The notes: generated from the sequence alone by a model not told the origin. Positions 1 through 10,165 are shown, counted from the stretch's first letter. The stretch: DNA of 34,022 bases from an uncultured Flavobacteriales bacterium (GCA_913057875.1 CAJXPI010000006.1:1-34022); one strand, 5' to 3'. A program made the numbers and translations.

Positions 1-17
1 ATGTGTATAAGAGACAG
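1..17 (+). other. Residual Nextera transposon mosaic-end adapter (artifact, not genomic)
   Basis: ATGTGTATAAGAGACAG is the 3' 17 nt of the 19-nt Nextera mosaic end AGATGTGTATAAGAGACAG. Confidence 0.97.
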
Positions 18-789
18 GTCCAGAATCATTAACGTAGTTCATTTCGGCTTCTTTCATTAAAGCTGCCGATTGCAGCAAACTTAATTTGCCAGCTAAGTTT
101 TGTGGAACGTTGATCGTACATTTTTTAATGAGTTCCTTATTCTGGCCTTTGTCGCCCGGCCCACCCAGTAAAAATACATTTAAATGAGTAGGTAGTCCAT
201 CAATTAATTCTACCCATTTATTCATTGGGTATTGTTTTGTAAACCACACCGAAGATGGCGAAATGGTAACGAACGGAAGATGCAGAAATTCTTCTATCGT
301 TTGAGAGTCCATTTTTGACGGATATAATTTAGGTCTAGCGTACTGCGAATCCGAAAGAAATTCTATGAGTTTTTGATTTCGTTCTACTTCGTGGGTGCCA
401 TTTCCAATTTCATGTTGGGCAGAATGCGTGAATCCGAAAGAAAAAGGATTCTTTTTAAAACCCGAACGAATGGAAGCTCCCGATAATGCGGTTAACATCC
501 CAGTAGCTCCAAATCGTTGTGTATTAATCACCGCATCATATTTTGCAGCACGTATTTTTTTTTGAAGTTGATATAGATTTCGGTATTTTGATTCATTTTT
601 GTTCCAAACAATCAATTCATTAATGAACGGATGTGAGGAAACTAGGGATTCATTTCCTTTACGAACCAAGAAATCAATTTTTGCCTTGGGTAACGATTTA
701 TGTAACTTTTCCAGTAATGAGGTAGCTAAAATTACATCGCCTATGAAAGCGGTTTGAATTACTAGTATTCTTTGAGGAACTGATTTCAT
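18..789 (-). CDS. Glycosyltransferase family 9 / ADP-heptose:LPS heptosyltransferase-like protein, C-terminus truncated by contig end
   Basis: Read by hand on the minus strand: MKSVPQRILVIQTAFIGDVILATSLLEKLHKSLPKAKIDFLVRKGNESLVSSHPFINELIVWNK...VTISPSSVWFTKQYPMNKWVELIDGL...VFLLGGPGDKGQNKEL...NLAGKLSLLQSAALMKEAEMNYVNDSGP. This fits the GT9 architecture. It is absent from the ORF track because it has no stop in the window. Confidence 0.85.
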
Positions 790-796
790 AGTTCTA

Positions 797-1603
797 TTAC
801 ACGGCTACGTTGAAATTTCTTAAAGCATCATTTAAGGATGTCTTTTTGTCCGTACTAGGTTTTCTTTTTCCAATAATTAGTGCCACAGGTACATTGTATT
901 TTCCAGCCGGAAATTCTTTCTCAATGGTACCTGGAATTACTACCGAACGCTTAGGTACAACACCTTTATATTCAATAGGCTCTGGACCGGAAACGTCAAT
1001 AATTTTAGTAGACATGGTTAATACAACATTAGCCCCTAATACCGCCTCTGTTTCCACTTTAACTCCTTCTACCACAATGCAACGAGATCCTATAAAGCAA
1101 TTATCCTCAATAATTACCGGGGCAGCTTGAAGCGGTTCTAGAACGCCTCCAATACCAACACCTCCAGAAAGGTGTACGTTTTTTCCGATTTGTGCACAAG
1201 ACCCAACGGTAGCCCACGTATCAACCATTGTTCCGTTATCAACATATGCGCCAATGTTAACGTATGAAGGCATCATCACCACATTTTCCGAGATGTATGC
1301 ACCATATCTAGCAACTGCATGAGGAACCACTCGTACACCTTTTGCGGCATAGTCAGTTTTAAGTTTCATTTTGTCATGAAATTCAAAGGGACCTACTTCA
1401 ATAGTCTCCATTTTTTGAATAGGGAAATAAAGAACTACAGCCTTTTTTACCCATTCATTTACTTGCCACCCATCCTCCTTAGGTTCGGCTACGCGTAATT
1501 CACCGTTATCAATTTGTTCAATAACTGCTCTTATGGCATCTTGAACTTCTGTTTCTTTAAGTAAGTCACGGTTATTCCATGCTTTTTCAATGATTTCTCT
1601 CAT
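797..1603 (-). CDS. dapD: 2,3,4,5-tetrahydropyridine-2,6-dicarboxylate N-succinyltransferase
   Basis: 268 aa with left-handed beta-helix hexapeptide repeats (MMPSYVNIGAYVDNGTMVDTWATVGSCAQIGKNVHLSGGVGIGGVLEPLQAAPVIIEDNCFIGSR) typical of DapD. Confidence 0.95.
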   Translation of the reverse strand: MREIIEKAWNNRDLLKETEVQDAIRAVIEQIDNGELRVAEPKEDGWQVNEWVKKAVVLYFPIQKMETIEVGPFEFHDKMKLKTDYAAKGVRVVPHAVARYGAYISENVVMMPSYVNIGAYVDNGTMVDTWATVGSCAQIGKNVHLSGGVGIGGVLEPLQAAPVIIEDNCFIGSRCIVVEGVKVETEAVLGANVVLTMSTKIIDVSGPEPIEYKGVVPKRSVVIPGTIEKEFPAGKYNVPVALIIGKRKPSTDKKTSLNDALRNFNVAV

Positions 1604-1631
1604 GATATATTGTTGTCCATTTTAAAGGCTG

Positions 1632-1639
1632 CAAAGGTA
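1632..1639 (-). promoter_or_regulatory. Putative Bacteroidetes -7 promoter element (TACCTTTG) upstream of dapD
   Basis: Minus strand TACCTTTG matches TAnnTTTG, about 29 nt upstream of the dapD ATG. No clear -33 TTG. Confidence 0.45.
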
Positions 1640-1697
1640 GGCGAGTAATAGATTTCGCCCACTAATAATGCCCTTAAGAATATGTTTTTTTTATGAT

Positions 1698-2408
1698 TTA
1701 TGCTTGAATTAGAAAAACGCATGGTTTTTTATGAAAAGAAGGATGCTGCGTAGTTTTCCATTCCGCAATATTTAGTGTCTTTATATATTCGTTTTCAGCC
1801 GTGGTGTCCATAGCCATGCACAATTGCGTTTCCGCGCGTAAGATCTTTTTTAAGCGCTCAAACATTTGTTCGTTACGGTATGGTGTTTCAATAAAGATTT
1901 GTGTTTGACCGGTTCTATTGGATGTCATTTCTAAATCGCGTAATTTTTTACCTAGCTCTTTTTCATTTACTGGAAGATATCCGTTGAACGCAAAATTTTG
2001 TCCATTCAATCCTGATGCCATTAAAGCCAAGAAAATCGAAGAAGGACCTACTAACGGAACCACTTGAATATTGAAAGAATGAGCCATTTTTACTAGTTCA
2101 GATCCCGGGTCTGCAATTCCAGGACATCCAGCATCAGATAATAGCCCCATATCTTCCCCTGAAAATAACGGTGAGAAATAGGATTCAAAATCTCCTTGTT
2201 CACTGTATTTACCAATGTTATACAAACGTAGTTCTTGAATGGAATGAGAAAGATCGAGTTTTTTTAAAGCGGCTCTGGCTGGTTTTTCCTTTTCCACCAT
2301 AAAGTGGGTAAGATTATGAACTTGTTCTTTATTTCCTTCTGGAATAACAAAATGCATTGGGCGCTCACTAATTGGAGTCGGAATAAGGAATAATGTGCCT
2401 AGTTTCAT
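1698..2408 (-). CDS. SAM-dependent methyltransferase, RsmI/tetrapyrrole methylase-like family
   Basis: GTLFLIPTPIS..., MGLLSDAGCPGIADPGSELVKMAH, VPLVGPSSIFLALMASGLNGQNFAFNGYLP, FIETPYRNEQMFERL motifs. Confidence 0.88.
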   Translation of the reverse strand: MKLGTLFLIPTPISERPMHFVIPEGNKEQVHNLTHFMVEKEKPARAALKKLDLSHSIQELRLYNIGKYSEQGDFESYFSPLFSGEDMGLLSDAGCPGIADPGSELVKMAHSFNIQVVPLVGPSSIFLALMASGLNGQNFAFNGYLPVNEKELGKKLRDLEMTSNRTGQTQIFIETPYRNEQMFERLKKILRAETQLCMAMDTTAENEYIKTLNIAEWKTTQHPSFHKKPCVFLIQA

Positions 2409-2451
2409 AGTTGCTCAAATTTATGGATGCAAAAGTCTTAAATAATTAGAC

Positions 2452-2913
2452 TTAATCACGTATTTGTTCTAATAATTCGTCTAAGGATAGATCTAACATC
2501 TTATAAACGTCTTCAAATCCGGTAGCACCACCATAATAGGGGTCTGGGACAGAAATATGTTCATCTGGGGATTGAAAATCCATAACCATTTTGGGGAAAT
2601 TATTGCTATCCGCCTTATTGGCCATTTCCATTACGTTTTTTTGGTTACTAGAATCCATCGTAATAACGTAATCGTAATCTTCAAAATCCGTGGGTACAAA
2701 CAAGCGTGATCTAAGGTCTAGTATCTCTATTCCTTTAGATTGAAGTGTTGCAATTGCTCTAGAGTCTGCAGGTTCGCCATTATGTAAGCTCGAGGTCCCA
2801 GCAGATTCGATTTCTACATTAAGACCTGCTTGTTTTACTTTATCTCTAAAAATACCATGTGCCATTGGTGAGCGGCAAATGTTTCCGAGGCAGACAAAAA
2901 TGATTCTTTTCAT
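2452..2913 (-). CDS. Low molecular weight protein-tyrosine-phosphatase
   Basis: N-terminal IIFVCLGNICRSPMAHGIF P-loop (CxxNxCRSP) and C-terminal VPDPYYGG acid motif. Confidence 0.95.
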   Translation of the reverse strand: MKRIIFVCLGNICRSPMAHGIFRDKVKQAGLNVEIESAGTSSLHNGEPADSRAIATLQSKGIEILDLRSRLFVPTDFEDYDYVITMDSSNQKNVMEMANKADSNNFPKMVMDFQSPDEHISVPDPYYGGATGFEDVYKMLDLSLDELLEQIRD

Positions 2914-3606
2914 ACTACGAAGATACTTCGATTAATAAAGATTGAAATAGGCGAGATGCTTGACTTATGAATAATTAACGATAGCAATTGATTCGATTTT
3001 TATAATCGTAATGTTCAAATTTTGAATTCGTTGGGTTGGAATGTTAATAACTATGATTAATCTATGATGGGTTAAAAACATTCAAAACACAGTAATAACG
3101 GGGTTATTATAAATTGGTTGGCTGATTTGAATAAATTTTCAATTAAAGTTATTAACAATTTTTCACTTTTACGATAAAAATCTAATATATTGGGCATTCA
3201 AATCTTGTAGTAAAAATATCTTTTTGAGGAAATTGATGAAAATGACTACCATTTTTAAGGTTTGGCTTTGAGGATGAAAGTTGATCTAACTTACTATACG
3301 TTCAACTAAATAATTTGTCCATAGCATTCAATCGCTTCTTAACTCTTTAGTTTTTGAAATTTGATGATTATAGTTCCAACGGCCATGTTGTTGGACAAAT
3401 TTTGTATGAATAATAAAAATGTAAAAACGAATGAATAACACGAGCTAATTTTATTAAAACCTTTAAATCATATTCTATCGTTTTAAAGTAGTTAGAATAA
3501 TGTAACCGCTATTTCTTCCTGTTTTCAGGCAAGATTCCTTTTTCTCGTTCAAATTCAACTTTAGAGAAGTAGGTCACCAATTATTTTTTAACCAAAAAAA
3601 CTATTT

Positions 3607-6600
3607 ATGAAAATAAACAAACATTTAGGAGCCTTAATCGGGTTTCTTTTAGTTGGCTTAACTGGGTTTTCTCAGGCGGGTTCAACATTTACAAATCCTG
3701 CAGTAATAGCAAGTTTACCGTATAGCGCTACTACAGAAACTACTTGTGGTTTTGGGGATAATTATACGACCGCAGACATTGCCTGTACTGGTAATTATTT
3801 AGGTGGGGATGAAAAGATCTATAGCTTTACTCCGTCTTCTAATTTAACCAATGTAGAGGTTACCATGTCCAATGTAGGTAACACTTGGACGGGGCTTTTT
3901 ATAACGGATGACTCTACAACGACAGGAACGTGTATGGGCTCCGTAGCGAATAGTTCAACCGCTAATAGAGTGATTTCTGGCTTAACTATGAATGCAGGTA
4001 CTACGTATTACATTCTAGTTTCATCTTGGCCTTCTCCACAGTGTGTGACTTCTTACGACCTTTCGGTTACTGCGATTACTTGTCCTCAACCTACTGCTTT
4101 AGGAGTTAATGGAGTTACGCTTACTAGTGCATATCCTTCTTGGACTGAGGCTGGCTCAGCTACTAGCTGGCAAATTGAGTATGGAACTTCTGGTTTTGCT
4201 CAGGGCACCGGTACTTTAATGAATGCCTCAACTAATTCCGATACGATTACGGGATTAACGGCTGCTACAAACTACCAATATTATGTGAGATCAGTATGTG
4301 GAGCGGCAGATTCATCAAATTGGTCGGGGCCTTTTGGCTTTTATACCGGTTATTGTCAACCCAATCCTATTTCTGTAGATGGCCAGGGTATAGTGAATGT
4401 TTCTATGGGAAGTATTAATAACGCAACCTCGACAGAAACAGGAAACTACGGTGATTATTCTAGTATGTCCACTAATGTTTATCAAGGTACTTCTTTTAAT
4501 GTTTCTATAACGTACCAAACCGGGTATACCTATAACACATGGGCCTGGGTAGATTGGAATGGTGATTTAGATTTTGATGATGCAGGGGAGGCCTTCTATA
4601 TTGGAAATTCTGCGAATACAAATCCTGCCACAATTACCGGAACTATTGCAGTACCTGCAACGGCCAATTTAGGTTCGTTAAGAATTAGACTAGGTGGTGC
4701 GGATACTGGTCTTGGAAGTACACCTCCATCAAACCCTTGTTATACGGGTTCATGGGGTAGTTTTGAAGATTACACCATTAATGTAAATCCAGCGCCAACC
4801 TGTCCTTGGCCAGACACACTAAATGTGTCTAATGTTCTTGCTAATACTGCAGATTTTTCTTGGGTAGAAATGGGAAGTGCAACAAGCTGGGAAGTGGAGT
4901 ATGGTAGTCTTGGATTTACTCCAGGTATGGGGACATCCTCTATTGAAACGACTACTACAGCTTCTTTATCTTCGTTAAGTGTTTTAACAAACTACCAAGT
5001 TTATGTACGTGCTATTTGTGGTAGTGGAGATTCTTCAATTTGGGTAGGTCCTATGGGTTTTACTACAGCATGTGTAGGACCATTAAGTGGTACATATACC
5101 ATGGACCCAACGGCAGCTGTTAGTAACACTAATTTCATATCTATGGCTGATTTTAAACAAGCTGTAGATATTTGTGGTTTAGGAGGGCCTGTGGTACTTA
5201 ATGTAAATGCAGGTTCAGATACCTTAGTAGGTCCTTGGGATTTAACGGCTATCACTGGTGCTTCAGCAACTAATACCTTAACAATTAACGGTAATAATGC
5301 TTTAGTTCATAAAAATCCATCGGCAAATCACTTTGTTCGATTAGAGGGGACTAAGCATTTAACAATTAACGGTTTCAATTTTGTGAACCAAACTCCGGCA
5401 ACTCCTATGTATGGTTTTCAAATGAAAGATGGTTGTGACAGTATTGCTATTTCAAACAATACGATTAATGTGGGAATGGCTTATACTTCTTCGCTTAGTG
5501 CGGGGATAGTCTCTTCTAATTCAACCTCAAATGCCTATTCTTACGGAAACAATGCCAATAACGTGTTAGTATCAAACAATGAAATTATTGGGGGATATTA
5601 TGGAATTCGTTTTAATGGTACTTCTACCTCAGTGAAGGCACATGGAAATACGATTATGAACAATACCATAAGAGACTTTTATTATTATGGAGCCTACCTG
5701 TATTATGCGGATTCTGTGTTTATAGATGGTAATGATATGTCTAGAAACCAGAGAACAACAGCAGGTACAGGGTACGGAATTTATGCTGCATATGCTACGC
5801 ATTGTTCTATTCAAAAGAATAAAATTCATGATTTTGGTTCTACTACGGGAACATTTTACGGAATGCAATTACGCTATTCTGATAACGTAGTGGGTAAAGA
5901 ATCTGAAATTATTAACAATGTGATGTACAATGTGGCTGGTTCAAGTACCAGTTATGGTATTTACCTGTTTGGTACTAAGAGTTACATTAATATTTATCAT
6001 AATACAATTGATATTGAAACTGCTGGGAGTTCATCCAAATATGGAATTTACAATACCTCGACCACAACAGATATTAACGTAAAAAATAATTTAGTTAATA
6101 TGCATGGTTCAGGTACAGGTAGTGCATATGGATTGTTTTATTCTACTTCAGGAGCAACTTTGTTGACGGATAATAATAATGTTCATGTTAATTCATCAGG
6201 AACTAACTACTATGGAAGATGGTCAGCGAATCGTTCTACTTTGAGTGATTTCCAAACAGCTTCTTCTCAGGCAGCTAATTCTAATGAAACTGATCCAGTT
6301 TTAACAGATGTTACCAATGGAGATTATACTCCTTTATCGATGGCTGTTGATAATATGGGAGCTGTTTTGGGCGTAACTACTGATATTTCAGGAGCTACAA
6401 GATCTACAACCACACCCGATGTTGGTGCGCTTGAATTTACGGGAATTCCTGGTGATTTAGGAGCTACCGATGTCATGTTAGCTAGAGTAAGTGATTGTTA
6501 CGGAACTGCGGATACGGCATTTGTACAAGTTTCTAATGTTTTAGCAACTGCAGCCGATTTTACAACAAACCCTTTAACTATTGTTTGGAATGTAACCGGT

Positions 6601-9600
6601 CCAGTAAATACAACAGATAGTCTAACTGTAAATACAGGTAGTTTGGCGGGTAACTCGGATTCGATCTTTAGTATCTCGACTATTAATATGTCAATTCCTG
6701 GTAGTTATGATGTTTCGGTTTACATTAAACCAAACGCGGGAAATCCTATTGCTGCAAATGATAGTATTTTTAATGGTCATTCGGAAACTGTTTCTCCGAT
6801 TCTAGTTGCCTCTCCAGATACTATTACTCTTACTAGTCCTTGGGATAGTGCACAGTTTAATACGCAGTCGCCATTGTATCCAATATCTAATCCATATTTT
6901 ACGGAACGATGTCAATTTGCAAGTTCTACCTATGCGGGAGTACCAAGTACTATTCCTACCTATATTCCCAATAATTCGGATTATGTTGAAATTACAGGTG
7001 TACCTAATACAGGTTTAGATGGGTTTACTTACGAATTATGGGTTTCTGGTACAAAACGAATTACTCATGTTTTTGGTGCTTCGGAAGTATTTAGCGCTAA
7101 TGGAACAATGATATTAAGTACTACAGGCGGAGGTTCTAGTAGTCCTTCAGACCATTACTGGGTAACGGCTACTTCGTACGATGCTGGTTCGAGTACAGCC
7201 TCAGGAAGTATTTTAAAAGATGCAAATGGCAATGTTGTGGATGCTCTTGGATATGCAAGTTTTACTTTTCCAGCGAGTTCCGGTGTTACGGCTTCAGATT
7301 GGTCTGGAACTGGTGTTTCGGGTTCTTCCAGTTGGGGTATCCGTTTAGAAGGTGCAGATGTTAATGGCCCAACAAACTGGTCAAAAACATCAAACACGAA
7401 TAGACAAGATCCAAATGTTGTGAATGCTAGTGTGATAGTACCTACATCTCCTACTGTTGCAGGTATTTCTTGGGATTCTGCAGGAACAACAGTAGGAACG
7501 GATCCAACTTTCTTTGGTGGTCCTTATAACATGGATGGAACACATACGTATGTTGTTACATACACTAATGCGTGTGGTACATTTATGGATACAGTAGTAG
7601 CAATGGTTGATTTAACTAAAGCCATGATGACTGATTCTACCATGATTACTTGTAATGGAGCAAATGATGGTGCAGCTACGGTAGCTCCTTCTGGTGGTGA
7701 TGCACCATATACCTACATTTGGGATAATGGAGATACGACTGCTATGGCAGATTCATTAACTCCAGGTGCTCATACTGTAACCGTTTATGATGCCAATAAT
7801 TGGCCAGCAACGGCTTCAGTGACTATTACTGAGCCGGTAACTTTAACTGCTTCAACTTCAACTATGCCATCAACATGTGGCGTACCAAGTGGATCGGCAA
7901 CTGTAATTCCAGCTGGAGGTACAATGCCTTATACTTATGCTTGGTCTGATAGTCAAACAACTGCAACTGCAGCATCTTTAACAGGTGGAGGTTATTCAGT
8001 TACCGTTACTGATGCTAACATGTGTTCAATCATTGCTTCTGCAACGGTTTCTGACATTGGTGCTCCAACTATTTCTATTGCAGTTGATTCAGTTGTAGCT
8101 TGTTTTGGAGATAGCTCAGGTGTGGTAACTGCTTCGGCAATAGGTGGAACAACTCCTTACAACTATGCTTGGTCAAGTGGCGGAATGATGGCGACTGAAA
8201 ATGGTTTGCCAGTTGGTATTCATACGGTTACATTAACTGATAATAGTGGTTGTGTAGCTACTTCTACGGTGACGATGACTCAAAATACGCCATTATTAGC
8301 TATTGTAAACGGAACAACTAATCCAGCTTGTAACGGTGACGCTACAGGTACCGCAACTTCCATTGCGGGTGGAGGTGTAGCTCCTTATGTTTATTCTTGG
8401 TCAAGCGGTGATATGTCTGCCAATGCTATGAATCTAGCAGCAGGTAGTTATACATTAACCGTTACAGATGCAGTAGGTTGTATGCAAACTACTTCGGTAA
8501 TTGTTACTCAGCCAAATCCACTTAGTGGAGCATTTGTAAATGCAATGGATGTTTCTTGTAATGGAGGATCCAATGGTATGGTTGAAATGTTGAATGCTGG
8601 AGGGACTGCACCTTACACCTTATCATGGAGCAACGGTTCATCTTCTAATAGTGCTTCTGGTTTATCTGCAGGATATGTTTCTGTTACGGTGACTGATGCG
8701 AATAATTGTATGCTAGAAGATAGTATAAATATTACCGAACCAACGGCTTTAACTTCAGCAGCTTCGGTAACTTCAGATGTGTTGTGTAATGGCGGTAATA
8801 CTGGATCAGCTTCAGTTTCTGCAGCTGGTGGAACAATGCCATTAGTTTACGGATGGAGCAATGGAGCTGGTGGAATGTCGGCTACAGGTCTTACCGCAGG
8901 TACATACAGCGTTTCTGTAACAGATGGTAACAATTGTCAAACGACTAGCTCAGTAACAGTTACTGAGCCAACAGCATTAGCTGTTTCGGTTTCAGGTACA
9001 GATGTTTCATGTTACGGAATGAATGATGGTACGGCAATGGCTATGGCTTCAGGAGCTACTGCACCTTATTCTTACTCGTGGAATACAGGAGCTTCAACGG
9101 CTTCTTTATCTTCATTAGGAATGGGAATGTATTCTGTTGATGTAACAGATGCTAACGGATGTATGATGAGTGGAATGACTACCATTGATGAGCCAATGAT
9201 GGTAACTGTTTCTTTAGGAGCTGATCAAACGCTTTGTGATGGAGATAGCCTAGATATTGATGCGGGTGCAGGATTTGCTTCTTACACTTGGTCCACAGGT
9301 GACACTACTTCTTCTGCTGGTGTGAACTCTAATTCTCTTGGTGCTGGTTCAACTACTGTTTCTGTAATGGTTACAGATGCGGCAGGTTGTATGGGTAGTG
9401 ACTCAATGGTAGTAACTGTTTCTGATCCAGTAATGGTAGCTATGGTTGGTGACAACGAGTTATGTATGTACGAGATTGGTAATTTAGATGCTGGTCCTGG
9501 TCATGCGAATTACATGTGGTCTAATGGTAGTACTTCTCAATTGATAAGAGTGTATCCAACAGATATGACTGTAGGTTCCAATACTTACACAGTTACTGTG

Positions 9601-10140
9601 ACAAACGACTTAGGTTGTGATGGAGTAGGTTCTTTTGATGTGGAGTTACATCCGGAAGTTATCTTTAATCTTCCTGCAGATACATCCGTATGGAAAGATT
9701 CTGTATTCACTATTATGGCTGATTCAGGTTATGCTTCTTACTTATGGAATACAAACGAGGTATCTCAAAGTATTACTGTAGGAATGCCAGGAACATATAC
9801 TTGTATTGTTACGGATAGTATTACTGGATGTGAAGGAAATGATGCTATTGTGATTGATTTTAACGTAGGAATTGGATCTGTTGAAATTGCAGAATTGAAA
9901 TTGTATCCAAATCCAGCAAGTGAGTTTATCAACTTAGAGTTCAACAATTTCTCTAGCCAAGGAATGGTGGAAGTTGAATTGTTATCAATTACCGGACAAT
10001 TAGTTCGTTCTATTAATGTAGATGTTTCTTCTACAAACGGAACGCAAACTATTGATGTGTCTAACCTAGCGGTTGGTACTTACATCGTTACTTTCCAATA
10101 TGAAAACGAAAGAGTTGTAAAACAATTCACGATTAAATAA
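3607..10140 (+). CDS. Giant multidomain T9SS-secreted surface protein (PPC-like, two FN3, GEVED, right-handed beta-helix, lamin-tail-like, SprB-type repeats, C-terminal sorting domain)
   Basis: 2177 aa: signal peptide MKINKHLGALIGFLLVGLTGFSQA; two homologous FN3 blocks (ATSWQIEYG..., ATSWEVEYG...); GEVED (WAWVDWNGDLDFDDAGEAF...GSFEDYTINV); repeated N-x-I/NNTI beta-helix coils; NYV/LTD-like NNSDYVEITG...LKDANGNVVDALGY; repeats of CNG..G.A.V...GG..PYTY.WS.G......L..G.Y.VTVTD.N.C....I.EP; type A CTD LKLYPNPASEFINLEF...GQLVRSINVD...GTYIVTFQYENERVVKQFTIK. Confidence 0.93.
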   Translation: MKINKHLGALIGFLLVGLTGFSQAGSTFTNPAVIASLPYSATTETTCGFGDNYTTADIACTGNYLGGDEKIYSFTPSSNLTNVEVTMSNVGNTWTGLFITDDSTTTGTCMGSVANSSTANRVISGLTMNAGTTYYILVSSWPSPQCVTSYDLSVTAITCPQPTALGVNGVTLTSAYPSWTEAGSATSWQIEYGTSGFAQGTGTLMNASTNSDTITGLTAATNYQYYVRSVCGAADSSNWSGPFGFYTGYCQPNPISVDGQGIVNVSMGSINNATSTETGNYGDYSSMSTNVYQGTSFNVSITYQTGYTYNTWAWVDWNGDLDFDDAGEAFYIGNSANTNPATITGTIAVPATANLGSLRIRLGGADTGLGSTPPSNPCYTGSWGSFEDYTINVNPAPTCPWPDTLNVSNVLANTADFSWVEMGSATSWEVEYGSLGFTPGMGTSSIETTTTASLSSLSVLTNYQVYVRAICGSGDSSIWVGPMGFTTACVGPLSGTYTMDPTAAVSNTNFISMADFKQAVDICGLGGPVVLNVNAGSDTLVGPWDLTAITGASATNTLTINGNNALVHKNPSANHFVRLEGTKHLTINGFNFVNQTPATPMYGFQMKDGCDSIAISNNTINVGMAYTSSLSAGIVSSNSTSNAYSYGNNANNVLVSNNEIIGGYYGIRFNGTSTSVKAHGNTIMNNTIRDFYYYGAYLYYADSVFIDGNDMSRNQRTTAGTGYGIYAAYATHCSIQKNKIHDFGSTTGTFYGMQLRYSDNVVGKESEIINNVMYNVAGSSTSYGIYLFGTKSYINIYHNTIDIETAGSSSKYGIYNTSTTTDINVKNNLVNMHGSGTGSAYGLFYSTSGATLLTDNNNVHVNSSGTNYYGRWSANRSTLSDFQTASSQAANSNETDPVLTDVTNGDYTPLSMAVDNMGAVLGVTTDISGATRSTTTPDVGALEFTGIPGDLGATDVMLARVSDCYGTADTAFVQVSNVLATAADFTTNPLTIVWNVTGPVNTTDSLTVNTGSLAGNSDSIFSISTINMSIPGSYDVSVYIKPNAGNPIAANDSIFNGHSETVSPILVASPDTITLTSPWDSAQFNTQSPLYPISNPYFTERCQFASSTYAGVPSTIPTYIPNNSDYVEITGVPNTGLDGFTYELWVSGTKRITHVFGASEVFSANGTMILSTTGGGSSSPSDHYWVTATSYDAGSSTASGSILKDANGNVVDALGYASFTFPASSGVTASDWSGTGVSGSSSWGIRLEGADVNGPTNWSKTSNTNRQDPNVVNASVIVPTSPTVAGISWDSAGTTVGTDPTFFGGPYNMDGTHTYVVTYTNACGTFMDTVVAMVDLTKAMMTDSTMITCNGANDGAATVAPSGGDAPYTYIWDNGDTTAMADSLTPGAHTVTVYDANNWPATASVTITEPVTLTASTSTMPSTCGVPSGSATVIPAGGTMPYTYAWSDSQTTATAASLTGGGYSVTVTDANMCSIIASATVSDIGAPTISIAVDSVVACFGDSSGVVTASAIGGTTPYNYAWSSGGMMATENGLPVGIHTVTLTDNSGCVATSTVTMTQNTPLLAIVNGTTNPACNGDATGTATSIAGGGVAPYVYSWSSGDMSANAMNLAAGSYTLTVTDAVGCMQTTSVIVTQPNPLSGAFVNAMDVSCNGGSNGMVEMLNAGGTAPYTLSWSNGSSSNSASGLSAGYVSVTVTDANNCMLEDSINITEPTALTSAASVTSDVLCNGGNTGSASVSAAGGTMPLVYGWSNGAGGMSATGLTAGTYSVSVTDGNNCQTTSSVTVTEPTALAVSVSGTDVSCYGMNDGTAMAMASGATAPYSYSWNTGASTASLSSLGMGMYSVDVTDANGCMMSGMTTIDEPMMVTVSLGADQTLCDGDSLDIDAGAGFASYTWSTGDTTSSAGVNSNSLGAGSTTVSVMVTDAAGCMGSDSMVVTVSDPVMVAMVGDNELCMYEIGNLDAGPGHANYMWSNGSTSQLIRVYPTDMTVGSNTYTVTVTNDLGCDGVGSFDVELHPEVIFNLPADTSVWKDSVFTIMADSGYASYLWNTNEVSQSITVGMPGTYTCIVTDSITGCEGNDAIVIDFNVGIGSVEIAELKLYPNPASEFINLEFNNFSSQGMVEVELLSITGQLVRSINVDVSSTNGTQTIDVSNLAVGTYIVTFQYENERVVKQFTIK
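7618..9195 (+). repeat. Seven tandem SprB-type repeats (about 75 aa each, diverged at DNA level)
   Basis: Successive units beginning ITCNGANDG, STCGVPSG, VACFGDSSG, PACNGDATG, VSCNGGSNG, VLCNGGNTG, VSCYGMNDG, most ending in TEP/TQP/DEP. They are followed by three related PKD/Ig-like units (LCDGDSLDIDAG...). Confidence 0.88.
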
Positions 10141-10165
10141 GAGTTTATTCATTCATACGAAAGAA

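Noticed and set aside
18-789. Glycosyltransferase as a pseudogene
   Set aside because: Truncation coincides exactly with the sequencing adapter; the readable part is an intact frame.
810-1130. ORF on + strand opposite dapD
   Set aside because: Fully antisense to the clear dapD gene; low-complexity shadow ORF.
2914-3606. Possible replication origin in the AT-rich intergenic region
   Set aside because: I saw no cluster of DnaA boxes (TTATCCACA-like), and there are no dnaA/dnaN/gidA neighbours.
4315-5868. Minus-strand ORFs (67-84 aa) within the giant surface protein gene
   Set aside because: Antisense shadows in repetitive Ser/Thr/Gly-rich coding DNA; no domain signal.
7618-9195. Possible DNA tandem repeat/CRISPR-like periodicity
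   Set aside because: Periodicity is at protein level (SprB-type repeats); nucleotide units are diverged and there are no short identical repeats with unique spacers.
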